64,000 nt of DNA from Prionace glauca (taxonomy: Eukaryota; Chordata; Chondrichthyes; Carcharhiniformes; Carcharhinidae). Within the stretch, counting starts at the first letter, position 1; each line of letters starts with the position of its first letter. The position numbers and the translations under genes are program-made. The stretch is taken from NCBI GenBank assembly GCA_037974335.1, contig CM075760.1:42474103-42538102 (forward strand), read 5' to 3'. The notes under the pieces were generated by a model. It was not told the origin of the DNA. It made no database searches and was given only the letters and a program-made list of their open reading frames with translations. Positions 10,576 to 22,288 of this stretch are shown here, piece by piece.

Positions 10576-11003
10576 AACTGATAACAAGTGTGCTGAGTCA
10601 GAATAGGTTTATCTTCTTTCCTGTTCAGTTTGTCATGAATTTCCAGCACTTTTATCTTTTCTTGAATATATTTTGAGGCCCAAGTAAGAGCCAGTGTCAT
10701 ATGATTGTAAGGTACTATATTCAGGTAATATTCAATAGTGGATTCACTGGCGGGAGGGGTGCGGTTTCCAGTCATGCTGTTGACGCTGGATTGATAACGC
10801 AGAGAAGCAAATGACGCTTTGGGGACCAGGGTTCGAATTCCAACACAGCAGGTTAACTCAATTCAAGGCAAAGCAGAATGACTGTGAGTGAGAATAGAAA
10901 ATTTCAAGAATGTAACATTTCCTCACTAAATCGAACATGTTTCTGCCAATTTTGAAGCTTCGGACGAATCTGTAAATATTGCTGCAGGCGTTTACTTTTC
11001 TGT

Positions 11004-11076
11004 GGGCCAGTGGCGCAATGGATAACGCGTCTGACTACGGATCAGAAGATTCCAGGTTCGACTCCTGGCTGGCTCG
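11004..11076 (+). tRNA. tRNA-Arg (ACG)
   Basis: A 73-nt cloverleaf: acceptor GGGCCAG pairs with CTGGCTC, D arm GCGCAATGGATAACGC, anticodon stem TCTGA/TCAGA with loop CTACGGA (anticodon ACG), T arm with GGTTCGACTCC. The sequence is as expected for a vertebrate nuclear tRNA-Arg and there is no mismatch in the stems beyond one G-U. A TTTT run a few bases downstream would terminate RNA polymerase III. It delivers arginine at CGU/CGC codons after A-to-I editing of position 34. Confidence 0.95.
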
Positions 11077-11079
11077 TTT

Positions 11080-12030
11080 TATCATTTTAACATTAGTTCC
11101 AAAACTCCATATTTGTTTTGATGAAAAATATATTTTCACGAATTCCAGACCAATTCAGGGAAATGTTGACCAAATGCAGTCACTTTCTATGAAGATATTT
11201 ATCTTAGCTACTTAAATTGCAAAAACGATATTGACTAAAAAAAAGAAAAATTAAGTTGTTTTGAAAAAAAAAGTTTCTTTTTTAGATGACAAATTCTCAT
11301 TAAAGTGTTTTGGAAAAATATGCCAGCAAGTTTAAGCTACCTTTTAAAAAGTTGCAAATTTCTCGAAAAAAATCGTGGAAACATTCCATTTTTCAGAATG
11401 GTGAAAATAGTTTCTAAAAAAAAGTTGATGAAATCTGTTGAGGCATTTCTTTTAACATGTTTAGTTTTAAGAAGCAAAATGCACAGAATTTTTTTAAAGT
11501 TGACAAATTTCAGGTAAAACAGATGGAGGAATTTCTTTGGAGTAAGTTTTATCTTGAAAAGTTCAAATTAGCCAGAAGTTTCTGGTTTGTGATGTTGGGA
11601 TTATTATCCATTGGAGCGCAGGAGATTGAGGAGTGATTTAATCGAGGTGAACTTGATTAGGGTAAGTTTGGGGGGGGGCGGCAATTTATAAGATTTGGGG
11701 CAATACGGGGGCATCACACATGCACACACACCAACACACTCTCTCTCTGTCTCTCTCTATCTCTCACACACACACACAGACACTTGCTCAATAATTGCCA
11801 GGCTCCAGTCAAATTGTTATTGTGTGACACCAAACGCTTCTTTTCTTTCCCAACAGAGGAGTTAAAGAGCAGCAAAAACACGAGAACCACTGACATTGTA
11901 GGCATCTGGCACCAGAGGATTATCATACTGTGCATTGTCAGACCAATTGAACTGGCTGACAAATTGTCCTCTCGATCGGTGCATTGTAATACATTTGAGT
12001 AAAACACTCTTCAACAAATCAACCTTCTGT
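11080..12030. other. AT-rich spacer with microsatellite
   Basis: A/T-run-rich sequence in which AAATTTCTC-, GACAAATTT- and CAAATTCTC-like blocks recur at 11290, 11350 and 11500, suggesting a decayed internal repeat. A CA/CT microsatellite lies at 11718-11782. No gene seen. Confidence 0.45.
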
Positions 12031-12041
12031 GTATGAAAACA

Positions 12042-12113
12042 AGGTTCCGCCGAGATTTGAGCTCGGATCGCTGGATTCAAAGTTCAGAGCGCTCACCATT
12101 ACACCACGGAACC
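12042..12113 (-). tRNA. tRNA-Gln (TTG)
   Basis: On the minus strand a 72-nt cloverleaf: acceptor GGTTCCG pairs with CGGAACC, D arm GTGTAATGGTGAGCGC, anticodon loop ACTTTGAA region giving anticodon TTG, and T arm GAGCTCAAATCTCG. One pair in the anticodon stem is mismatched (A opposite C). A mismatch here could weaken the gene or be tolerated. A near-consensus B box is present. Confidence 0.9.
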
Positions 12114-12261
12114 CCCGACACTCACAAGCAGCCTGAAAATCCTCGTTCAATATTCCTGCCACTTTGAATAGCAGAGAGAAATGTAAGTCCCGTTGAACAA
12201 TCCCGTCAATGGCCAACACCAATTCATACTTACATTGCCCTTACTGGTTCCTCCTGTAAAA

Positions 12262-14052
12262 ATGCTGGAAAATCTCAACATCTTTAATGAGTACTGTTAC
12301 AGACAGTAGAGGGAAGTTGTGTGTGGAACCGGAGGAGATTGGAGAGGCGTTGAACCAATATTTCTCTTCGGTGTTCACGCAAGGGGACAGGAATGTAGCT
12401 GAGGAGGACACTGGGGTGCAGGGGTGTGAAATAGATAGTATTGCAGTTGATACGGGGGATGTGCTGGATATTTTAGAGGGTTTGAAAATAGATAAGTCCC
12501 CTGGTCCAGATGGGATTTACCCTAGGATTCTTTGGGAGGCAAGAGGGGTGATTGCGGAGCCTCTGGCTCTGATCTTCAGGTCGTCGTTAGTCTCTGGTAT
12601 AGTACCAGAAGATTGGAGGACAGCAAATGTTGTCCCATTGTTTAAGAAGGGGAGAAGGGACTTCCCTGGGAATTATAGACCGGTGAGTCTTACTTCTGTG
12701 GTGGGTAAGGTTTTGGAAAGGATTATTAGAGACAGGATTTATAGTTATTTGGAAAGTAATGAGTTGATTAGAGATAGTCAGCATGGTTTTGTAGCGGGTA
12801 GGTCATGCCTTACTAACCTTATCGAGTTCTTTGAGAAAGTGACCAAAGAGGTGGATAGGGGTAAGGCAGTTGATGTGGTGTATATGGATTTTAGCAAGGC
12901 GTTTGATAAGGTTCACCATGGTAGGCTTCTGCAGAAAATGCAGATGTATGGGATTGGGGGTGATCTAGGTAATTGGATCAGGAATTGGCTAGCAGATAGG
13001 AGACAGAGAGTGGTGGTTGATGGGAAATATTCGTCATGGAGTTCGGTTACAAGTGGTGTGCCTCAGGGATCTGTTTTGGGGCCACTGCTGTTTGTAATTT
13101 TTATTAATGATCTGGATGAGGGTATAGTTGGGTGGATTAGTAAGTTTGCTGATGACACCAAAGTCGGAGGTGTGGTAGATTGTGAGGAAGGGTGTCATAG
13201 TTTGCAGGATGACTTAGAAAGGTTGCAGAGCTGGGCTGAGAGGTGGCGAATGGAGTTTAATGTGGAGAAGTGTGAGGTAATTCATTTCGGTAGGAATAAC
13301 AGATGTGTTGAGTATAGGGCTAACGGGAGGACTTTGAATAGTGTGGAGGAGCAGAGGGATCTAGGTGTATGTGTACATAGATCCCTGAAAGTTTGGAATC
13401 AAGTAGATAAAGTTGTTAAGAAGGCATACGGAGTTTTGGCGTTTATTGGTAGGGGGATTGAATTTAGGAGTCGTAGCGTCATGATGCAACTGTACACGTC
13501 TCTGGTGCGGCCGCACTTGGAGTTTTGTGTGCAGTTCTGGTCCCCACATTACAAGAAGGATGTAGAGGCTTTGGAGAGGGTGCAGAGGAAGTTTACCAGG
13601 ATGTTGCCTGGTATGGAGGGGAGATCCTATGAGGAGAGATTGAGAGATTTGGGGTTGTTTTCGCTGGAAAGAAGGCGGCTAAGAGGGGATCTCATTGAAA
13701 CATATAAGATGATTAGAGGTTTAGACAGGGTAGATAGTGATAGCCTTTTTCCTAGGATGGAGAAAGCTAACACGAGGGGGCACGATTTTAAATTAAGGGG
13801 GGGTAGTTATAGGACAGATGTCAGGGGTAGGTTCTTTACCCAGAGGGTGGTGAGGGACTGGAATGCCCTGCCAGCTGCAGTTGTAAATGCACCTAGTTTG
13901 GGGGCGTTTAAAAGATCTGTGGATAGGTTTATGGATGAAAAGGGATTGGTTTAGGCTAGTGGGTCATTGTTTTGTAACTGGTCGGCGCAACATCGTGGGC
14001 CGAAGGGCCTGTTCTGCGCTGTAATGTTCTATGTTCTATGTTCTATGTTCTG
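12262..14052 (+). mobile_element. CR1 LINE, 5'-truncated, long ORF2
   Basis: An uninterrupted 555-codon frame (12287-13954) encodes the reverse transcriptase half of CR1 ORF2. Motifs are KSPGPDGIYPRILWEA near residue 67, YMDFSKAFDKV near 198, GVPQGSVLGPLLF and the catalytic FADDTK near 286. The CR1 C-terminal domain with SYEERLRDLGLFSLERRRLR ends the protein. The endonuclease is missing, so the copy is 5'-truncated and cannot act alone. The 3' end is the CR1-type tandem TTCTATG (14028-14052). An open frame of this length implies a fairly young insertion. It sits between tRNA-Gln and tRNA-Asn. Confidence 0.92.
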
Positions 14053-14560
14053 TGAAACAATAAATAGTATTAAAATAACTGAAACATTATTTCCCCTGAT
14101 CCGGGAATCTGAAACACGGGGACACAATCTCAGGATAAGGTGCTGATGATTTGGGACAGCAATGAGGAGAAATTGCTTCACTCAAAGGCTCGCGAATCTT
14201 CGGAACTCTCTGCTCCAGAGGGTCCTGATGTTCCATCATTGAACACATTTCAGTTTGGGTTAGACAGATTTATGATCTATCCAGGAATGAATGGAAACAG
14301 GGATATGGAATTGGAACAAATACTCAGCCACAAGTTCATGATTCGATTGTATTCCTTTAAGTTTAATAGTATAATGGAAGCATGTATATAATGTTATACG
14401 TAATATGTTTGAAGTCGGTTGTCATTAAATACTTTTGGTAACACCAGATAATTGTCCAGCCGGTAACAATTGAGAGTTTTTTTTTCATTCGCACCCACGG
14501 ACTCTTTGCAAATAGGTAAGTGTTTGCCTGTGAATGCTGATAGTGAGAAAATAGTAAAAT
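14053..14560. other. Spacer with old LINE traces
   Basis: 14100-14300 has a weak resemblance to LINE 3' sequence (ACACGGGGACACAATCTCAG and a following TTTAGAC-like block). The rest shows nothing recognisable. Confidence 0.35.
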
Positions 14561-14562
14561 CC

Positions 14563-14636
14563 CGTCCCTGGATGGTCTCGAACCACCAAACTTACGGTTA
14601 ACAGCCGAACGCGCTGACCCATTGCGCCACAGAGAC
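14563..14636 (-). tRNA. tRNA-Asn (GTT)
   Basis: On the minus strand a 74-nt cloverleaf: acceptor GTCTCTG pairs with CAGGGAC, D arm GCGCAATGGGTCAGCGC, anticodon stem/loop TTCGGCTGTTAACCG (anticodon GTT), T arm GTGGTTCGAGACCAT with one weak pair. Matches the vertebrate nuclear tRNA-Asn pattern. Confidence 0.93.
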
Positions 14637-14639
14637 TGA

Positions 14640-15570
14640 GACAACAGCAACTCAATATATTCTAAACTAGTGTGTCACTGACCACAATTCTATTTCTGCA
14701 AAACCTATTCCAGAACTGCAGCATGACCGCACTGTTTACAATTCTATACAAGTCTCTTTATTTCCGTTGATCCCGCAGCACTGCTATAGTGTGTTGGTTA
14801 TTCCCTTTCTCCCATGGACGGGCAGGTAAAATTAATCCATGTCTCTTACCACAGGGAGGAATTCAACGAGAGGGAAGGGAACCGACCACCAGGAGCCCAG
14901 CGATCCAATACTTTCCACTCAATCATCAATAACACATTCACAACTGCACCTCCTTCCGAATATTGTGATCCATTTCCCTGAGGATTTGTTCCAAGGTTCG
15001 ATATTTTCCTTGTTTTCTTCTAATTTTGATATAAGATTCGCTTCAATATACAACACAAATGGAATTACAAACCTGAGGGAGAACAGTGGGAAAGAAGTCA
15101 CAGGATAACACAAATCCCATGATGCTCATTTCCAGATTCCCAACACTCAGCTTTTCAATCAATGCAGGAATTTATCACTGAAAAGGTTTGGAAAGTTGGT
15201 GTGAATTGTGTTTGTGAGTCACTCGGGTGTTGTGTAAATGCTACTCGAAGGTTCAATGAGCCGGATATAATCTGTCTGCGTTTTGCTGAGCTTGTGGTGG
15301 GTGTATGGGGAGGTTTGAACGGGGTTGGATCTTGTGTCCCAGGGATGGGCAGTAACCCGCTGACTGAAGCTGCAGTCGCCGCTTTCTGCTGGCGATTGGA
15401 GACTGAGGGATATAATCCTGCTGCTTCTCCCTGTCTCACTCACTGTGGAGCCGGGGAAAAGAGAATCATTGATGGGTTTGTTCCCCGGTCGGAAATGTGG
15501 CCTCGAATAACGGTTACGAGCGAAGGTAACAGTGCTGTAGCCTTTAACAATTTGACAAAAATGAGCAAAG
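14640..15570. other. Spacer, nothing recognised
   Basis: No gene or named repeat could be supported. An open frame at 15162-15599 has no family signature and overlaps the start of a tRNA gene, so it is not called. Confidence 0.4.
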
Positions 15571-15576
15571 CAGAGT

Positions 15577-15671
15577 GCTCCAGTGGCGCAATCGGTTAGC
15601 GCGCGGTACTTATACAGCAGTGCAGTCAGCGGGCTATGCCGAGGTTGTGAGTTCGAGCCTCACCTGGAGCA
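15577..15671 (+). tRNA. tRNA-Ile (TAT) with intron
   Basis: A 95-nt gene: acceptor GCTCCAG pairs with CTGGAGC, D arm GGCGCAATCGGTTAGCGC, anticodon stem CGGTA pairs with TGCCG, anticodon TAT at 15611-15613. A 21-nt intron at 15615-15635 lies at the canonical position one base after the anticodon. T arm GTGAGTTCGAGCCTCAC. Vertebrate tRNA-Ile(UAU) genes are known to carry introns here, which need the tRNA splicing endonuclease. It decodes AUA. Confidence 0.95.
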
Positions 15672-15754
15672 CCAGTTTTAGGTGAGACGATCGTGGAATC
15701 CCTCGACCAGCTCATAATCTGGGACCACCAGGACGCTGGTGGAATTTGAATACA

Positions 15755-17022
15755 ACAAACAAGATTGGAATAGAAATCTACACCAGTTCGCTCACCGCCG
15801 CAACACGTCCACAGCAGACACCATCTCCCTGGCCCTGCACTCAACGCTGGTACACCTCGATAACAAATACACCGATGTCAGGCTACTATTTATTGAATGC
15901 AGCTCAGCCTTGTTCCGATGGAACTCATCTCCAAACTCCGTGGCCTGGGCTCAGCTCCTCCCTCTACAACTGGATCCTGAACGTCCTAACCCATAGCACA
16001 AATCAGTAAGGACAGACAACAGCACCTCCTCCACCACCATCCTCAACACCGGTGTCCCACAAGGTTGTGTACTCACCCACCACCGCCCCCCGCCCCCCCA
16101 TACAATCCTGATATACCTATGACTATGTGGTCAAATTTCCCTCCAATTCGATTTTCAGTTTTACTGACGACACCACCGTATTGAGTCTTATCTCAAACAA
16201 TGACGAGACAGAATACAGGAATGAGATAGAGAATCTGGTGGAATTGGTGCGGCGACAATAATCTCTCCCTCAATGTCAACAAAACGAATTAAATTGCCAT
16301 CGACTTTAGGAAGCTTGAGGAGAAATTGCCCCTGTCTACATCAACCTGGACGAAGTAGGAAGGGTCTAAAGCTTCAAGTTTTTAGGTGACCAGATCACCA
16401 ACAACCTGTCCTGGTCCCCCCCGATGCTGACACCATAGTTAAGGAAGCCCACTAACGCCCACAAACGCCTCTACTTTCTCAGAAGTCGAAGGATGTTTGG
16501 CATGTCAGCTACAACTCTCACCAATCTTCACAAAGCACCATGGAAAGCATCCTCTCTGGTTGTATCACAGCTTGGTTTGGCTCCTGCTCTGCCAAGGAAC
16601 GTAAGAAAGTACAAAAAGTCGTGAATGTAGCACAGTCCATCATGCAAACCAGCCTCGCATTCTTTGGCTCTGTCTACATTGCTTCGGGAAAGCAGCCAGA
16701 ATAATTGAGGATCCCACGCACCCCGGATATTCTCTCTTCCACTTTGTACCGTCAGGAAAATTACAAATGTTTGAGTTCATGTACCCACCGATTCAAGAAC
16801 AGCTTCTTCCCTGCTGCCATCAGGCTTTTAAATGGAACTACCTCGCACAAAGTTGATCTTTCTCGATACCTCAGCTATGAAAGTTCCACCACATTCTGCT
16901 CTCGCTCCTGTCACTCTCCATGTACTTACGCTTTCTCTGTATAGCGCGCAACAACAATACTTTTCAGTTTATGTTAATACATTTGACAATAAGAAAGCAA
17001 ATCAAATCAAATCTCTCCGAGG
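15755..17022 (+). mobile_element. L2/Rex-like LINE remnant
   Basis: The plus strand preserves decayed reverse transcriptase blocks in order: LRGLG-SS-LYNWIL, NTGVPQGCVL, FTDDTT (catalytic box), NNLSLN, GSCSAKE and a C-terminal LLPS-like block. A C-rich run is at 16083-16098. Several frame interruptions mark it as old. The copy at 445-1325 has the same order for the last third. Confidence 0.65.
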
Positions 17023-18836
17023 TGCTGCTTCACTGGATGAGAAACTAAACCACCATCTCGATGGCGCTCTCTGATTCAAAGTTAAAATATCCCACAGTCA
17101 CATTTTCAAGAATGAAAAATGATAATTCTCCCCCATGTTTCTGGGCCAATATGTATAACTCACTTATCACAATTTAAACACGTGTGCGTTTTATATCTTT
17201 ATCTCAAAGCAGTCTAGCTCTGCATAAAATTGGTGTTGGGCAGGAGATTTATTGGAATGGTATTTTTGATCATGAACCTCTCCAACTAATGGTCAGTTCA
17301 CACAGGGTGAAACCAATAGCAATTCCCCCTCACTCTGGGCCACTGGTGGAGGAGATGCCACAAATATCCCCAAAATAAACCATTTAAAACATATTTTTAC
17401 CGAGTGTGGGCTTCGATGTCGAATCAAGCATTTATTGCACTTTGCTAGTTTCCTTTGCCATAGCGGTGGTAGTGTTGGAAATGCACTATTCCAGTCAGGG
17501 TGATAGTCAGAAAATCTAACTGTGAGTTGAAACGGGAATGTCACTGTCTCGTGACGAAAATAATGCAATATCACCATCTGCTGGCGGCGTTCACTTACTG
17601 CAGCCTTTGTGGGTCACAGAGAGGTTCAGTCACTCGATCGCTGGACCTGGGACCCGGTTGCTGAAGTGTGAATATTGAATATCATTGGCAGGCATAAAAG
17701 TTTGCAGCAGGAGGTCGGGTGGCGCATTTGCTCTTTTGTCACCATCCACTCTATGCAAACATTGTTCGCCATTGCCCATGGGAGATGTTGTCTGGAGATC
17801 GCATTTAGGGATTAATGTACAAAACTGATGTAGTTATCAGATGTTAATTCCATCCAAAAGTATAGTAGATAAACGTTGCTGCACTTTGATGCACTAAGGT
17901 CTTTGGAGCTTAACTTGTTAATGATACCGGGACGATATAATATTAATGGGCAAAAGAACTGACAGACTAATATTTTTCAATTATTTTTATTGAAGTTGGC
18001 ATCAGTTTGTGTTGGTCCGTGCAAAATAAATGGTTTGGAAAAAGCATTTTGTCAGCGCGACCGAAAAAGTGACAGGATTCTCACATCGATGTATAATTAT
18101 GTCATCAGATAATTATTATTATTTTTCCGAGTAACAGACACTTCAGGTTAGATAACTATAAAGAAGGAAGACATGCTTTCCTTGTTCTGCATCCTGATAG
18201 CTCATTCTGTTTATCCAATGTGCACGGCATTAAGAATGAATAAAACGAATTCAAATCAACACGAAACTTTGCAGATTGCAACTGTTATTGTGCCGCATGC
18301 AGAGGGAATTGATTTTGCCCTGATTCCCACTAAATTAAGCATTTTGCCTAACCGTTGTAATTTTAAACTTACCTGTAAAATACAGAAATATGTTCGCTAC
18401 TATTAACAGAATTCTTCTTGTGAGGATTTTTTTCATAAGATTCCGAGACAAGTTAGATTTTCTAAACTCCGCATTTTCAAGGCACTTCGAAAAGAGAGTC
18501 AGAACGAACAACTGACAGAGACAGAAACAAGAAAGGGGAGGCAGAAACCCTGAAAATGTCAGAAAGAGAAAGAGAAGCATTCAGACTAGATAATTCTCTC
18601 TGAATCCCACTTATTGGTGCCCCACTTCGATCAGCACTCACAAAACAGCCAGATGTACTCCTGAAAAACAACCTCAGTTTCTGAGTAAGTGAAGCCACAT
18701 TCTGATCTGGGTTACACTTTATATCAGATTAGAAGAATCAAAACATCGAGAATAACCTGTATTTTTTTGTCGAACTCTAAAGAGATTACTGTGTGTCCCC
18801 CTTGTTCCTTACTGCTAATAAAGGACTTGCTGTCTG
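17023..18836. other. Intergenic, nothing recognised
   Basis: No V gene, RNA or clearly named repeat seen in 1.8 kb. Composition is mixed AT-rich; the last part leads into a foldback-element copy. Confidence 0.4.
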
Positions 18837-18977
18837 GCGAGACACCCGACGAAGGGGAAAAGCTCCGAAAACCAGTGACGTTTGCTACCAAATAAATCTG
18901 TTGGACTTTAACCTGGTGTTGTTAGACTTCTTATTGTGTTTACCCCAGTCCAACGCCGGCACCTCCACATCGAGTCT
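18837..18977 (+). repeat. Foldback-type interspersed element, one arm
   Basis: The series CCGACGAAGGGG, CCAAATAAATCTGTTGGACT, TTAACCTGGTGTTGTTAGAC, CCCAGTCCAACGCCGGCACC and TCCACATCG is shared with copies at 33417, 43798 and 51707. Here only the right-hand arm is present. It lies where the leader exon of the pseudogene at 19052 would be expected. Confidence 0.7.
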
Positions 18978-19051
18978 CTGTTCAGTCAATGTGTTATCCA
19001 GGAATTGTGTTTAATTTCTGGCTTTTGGAATACTCTGCATTTGTGTTACAG

Positions 19052-19356
19052 GAACCAATATTCCCATTATGAAGCAACATTCATTATCCCAGGCTCCTCC
19101 TGAATTAACAATTCAGGAAAGACAGAGCACAATACCGGATTATTGTTAGTCAATAACCAACCGTGAACCAACTCTGTTCTGGTACATGCAGTATACCGGA
19201 AAAGATCCGAAATACTCAATGAAGATGCAGAGCGGGAGATTCGTCTGAAGATTTGCCAGACTTTCTGCTATTTGCACAAAGGAAACAAAACTGCTCTTTT
19301 AAATCAGCCGGGGCTCTTCACTCCGACAGCGCTGGGTATTTCTGTGCCATTGAGTC
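19052..19356 (+). pseudogene. TCR V pseudogene
   Basis: After an acceptor TGTGTTACAG/G at 19051 the V exon begins like that of 5517-5941: SQAPPELTIQERQST against SQDPPELTVQDRQST. It then carries a stop just after the first Cys region and at least one frameshift. The framework is still traceable as FWYMQYTGK, a DFLLFAQ-like DNA stretch, and AGYFCAIE at the second Cys. No leader exon is visible upstream; a foldback element occupies 18837-18977. The RSS remains nearly intact. It is a host gene relic, not translatable as it stands. Confidence 0.85.
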
Positions 19357-19396
19357 CACACTGCTGTAGAGATCGAGCGGTTCCCGGACAAAACCT
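19357..19396 (+). promoter_or_regulatory. RSS of V pseudogene, 24-bp spacer
   Basis: Heptamer CACACTG (19357-19363), 24-bp spacer and nonamer ACAAAACCT (19388-19396). The spacing matches the 24 bp of the related V gene at 5517. Confidence 0.75.
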
Positions 19397-20202
19397 CACA
19401 GTAAGGTACCACCAGAGGGTGCTCTCGCACCGATAAACAGAAAGAATAATTCACTCTCCACAGAGAGAATCACAGATGCCTTCCTAAAATATCAGAGCAA
19501 AACACAACCTCGACAAGAGATGAGGAACATTTGAGGAATTGTATTGGTTAATTACAAGTCGCAGTTGGACTATCGCTGATCTTCTTAAATGTATTTGATC
19601 TATTTAGTTTAATAATAGTCATTTGACCCAGTCCCCGTGTCTGTCTAATATTCAGCAACTCAATCCCCATCAAGTTTAGAAGCCTTTTTCCGGGGAGCTG
19701 TGGCCTGGGTTTATTTGATCCGAGGAGAGTTTTGCAGCTTCAGAGGAAGTGTATACTCAATGAAGAGATTTCACAAGGAAGTGACTGAGATCTTTAAAAT
19801 AAACATTCAGAATAGAACCCCCCAATGAACAGTGAACTACAGAATGTTTCCGTAATGCTGGAGTGTTTTTGTTACTATGAGCAAGCCAGAATTTGCTGCT
19901 GCTATTTTACAGAGCAGGGTTTCCTTCCCGGAATCCCATCTGGAAAAGTGCAGCAGTTCCACTGTAGAGATGGTGAAAGCAGCCTGGCTCGAGGTGTTTG
20001 CTTTTAATATCAGCCAACTCACCACTGACTGATCTCACAGACTCAAAGAGGCACGATGACTGAAGTGGCCGGATACTGGAAACACTTGGGTGAAGGCTGA
20101 TCCCAGGTTAATGAGGATTCTTGCCTGGCTGACTGTTACATTGTGGCTGCATCTGCCCACGATTCTGTGCAGCAGACACGGTTTCAACCGATAGTTCAAG
20201 GC
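19397..20202. other. Intergenic, nothing recognised
   Basis: No gene or named repeat could be supported between the two V pseudogenes. Confidence 0.35.
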
Positions 20203-20241
20203 AGTTTTTGTACATCAGTCAGACTGCTTTCCATTACGATG
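20203..20241 (-). promoter_or_regulatory. RSS of split V pseudogene, decayed
   Basis: On the minus strand the nonamer ACAAAAACT (20203-20211) and a 23-bp spacer are preserved, but the heptamer reads CATCGTA, matching only four of seven consensus positions. Cleavage by RAG would be expected to fail. Confidence 0.65.
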
Positions 20242-20488
20242 AGGCTCAAAGCGCAGTGATACACGGCGGCGTCAGTCAGCTGCAGACCAGAGATAGTCAA
20301 ACTGGTGAATTTACTCGATGTCTGAAGCTCTCCAGAAAAACGGCTTTGAGCAAAATCTGTTATATCTTCAACAAATATCGATTTTTTTCCTCAATATAAA
20401 TAGACGCTGTGCGTCTGAGTGTTGCCGGTACCAGGATAAAACGTGGTTGATCATTGTAATATCATAGGTACAGGTTAAACTCAATGTT

Positions 20489-22115
20489 TAGAACATAGAA
20501 CATAGAACATAGAACATTACAGCACAAACAGGCCCTTCGGCCCTCGAGTTGCGCCGATCGCATCAACCCCACCAATCTATAGACCTATCTATAACCCCCA
20601 ATCCCATTAAACCCCATATACTCATCCAGAAGTCTTTTAAAAGACCCCAGCGAGTTTGCCTCCACCACCGACGACGGCAGCCGATTCCAATCACTCACCA
20701 CCCTCTGAGTGAAAAACTTACCCCTAACATCACCTCTGTACCTCCCTCCCCGCACCTTAAATCTGTGTCCCCTCGTAGCGACCATTTCAACCCGGGGAAA
20801 TAGCCTCTGAGAGTCCACCCTATCTATTCCTCTCAACATTTTATAAACTTCTATCAGGTCGCCTCTCAACCTTCGCCTCTCCAGGGAAAAGAGTCCCAGC
20901 TCCCTCAACCTATCTTCATAAGGCATGCCTCCCAGTCCAGGCAACATCCTTGTAAATCTCCTCTGCACCCTTTCAATAGCTTCTACATCTTTCCTATAGT
21001 GAGGCGACCAGAACTGCGCACAGTACTCCAAATGAGGCCTGACAAGGGTCCTGTAAAGTTGCAGCATTACCTCCCGACTCCTAAACTCAATCCCTCGATT
21101 AATGAGGGCCAGTACACCATACGCCTTCTTGACCACCTCCTCCACCTGCGAGGCCGATTTAAGAGTCCTGTGAACCCGGACCCCGAGATCCTTCTGCTCT
21201 TCAACTCTACTAAGACCCCTGCCCTTAATAGTGTACTCGTTCATCCCGTTGGTTCTGCCGAAATGGACTACTACACATTTATCCGCGTTGAAGTCCATCT
21301 GCCACTTCTCCGCCCATTCCTGCATCCTATCTATGTCCTGCTGCAACTTTTGACATCCTTCCAGACCATCCACAACACCGCCGACCTTCGTGTCATCAGC
21401 GAACTTGCTAACCCATCCCTCCACTTCCTCATCCAGGTCATTTATGAAAATGACAAACAACAAGGGTCCCAGGACAGATCCCTGGGGCACCCCACTGGTG
21501 ACTGACCTCCATTCCGAAAAAGACCCATCCACAACCACTCTCTGCCTTCTGCAGGCAAGCCAGTTCTGGATCCACAAGGCCAAAGGCCCTTGGATCCCAT
21601 GCCCTCTCACCTTCTCAAGAAGTCTTGCATGGGGGACCTTATCAAAAGCCTTGCTGAAGTCCATGTACACTACGTCCACGGCACTTCCTTCGTCAATGTG
21701 TTCAGTCACATTATCGAAGAACTCAACTAGGCTCGGAAGGCACGACCTGCCCTTGACAAATCCATGCTGACTATTCCTGATCATGTCAAACCTCTCCAAA
21801 TGGTCGTAAATCTTGTCCCTCAGAAGCCTCTCCATCAGCTTACCAACCACTGAGGTCAGACTCACCGGGCGGTAATTTCCCGGGCTATCTCTGTTCCCTT
21901 TCTTGAAAATAGGGACTACATCCGCAATCCTCCAATCTTCCGGAACCTCTCCCGTCTCCATTGACGACGCAAAGATCATCGCCAAGGGCTCTGCAATCAC
22001 TTCCCTGGCCTCCCACAGTATCCTGGGGTACATCCCATCTGGTCCCGGCGACTTATCTACCTTGATAGAATTCAAAAGTTCTAACACATCCTCCTCTTTA
22101 ATGTCCACTTCAGTC
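20489..22115 (-). mobile_element. CR1 LINE, 5'-truncated, intact ORF2 part
   Basis: A 507-codon uninterrupted minus-strand frame (20585-22108) contains KSPGPDGMYPRILWEA, YMDFSKAFDKVPHARLLEKV, GVPQGSVLGPLLF, catalytic FADDTK and the CR1 C-terminal domain (PYEDRLRELGLFSLERRRLR). The 3' end with tandem GAACATA repeats (20489-20517 on plus) follows. It is inserted in framework 1 of a V gene. The copy at 55650-56258 is about 1% different over 600 bp by eye, so this subfamily was active recently. The endonuclease is missing. Confidence 0.93.
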
Positions 22116-22288
22116 TGCTTCAGTCTCTAATTCTGAGGGTAGCGACAGGGTGACAGAATCTCCATGACTCAGATCTGATAAACCTGTCTGCCTCCTCTTT
22201 AATGTCCACTTAATGTCTGCTTCAGTCTCTAATTCTGAGGGTAGCGACAGGGTGACAGAATCTCCATGACTCAGATCTGATAAACCTG
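22090..22288 (+). repeat. 101-bp tandem duplication across a LINE/V junction
   Basis: Two copies (22090-22186 and 22191-22288) of a unit starting CCTCCTCTTTAATGTCCACT and ending ATAAACCTG, nearly identical. The unit contains the 5' edge of the CR1 copy and the adjacent V framework 1 sequence, so the duplication happened at or after the LINE insertion. Confidence 0.9.

Noticed and set aside
15162-15599. 145-codon open frame before tRNA-Ile
   Set aside because: No recognisable family, and it runs into the tRNA gene.
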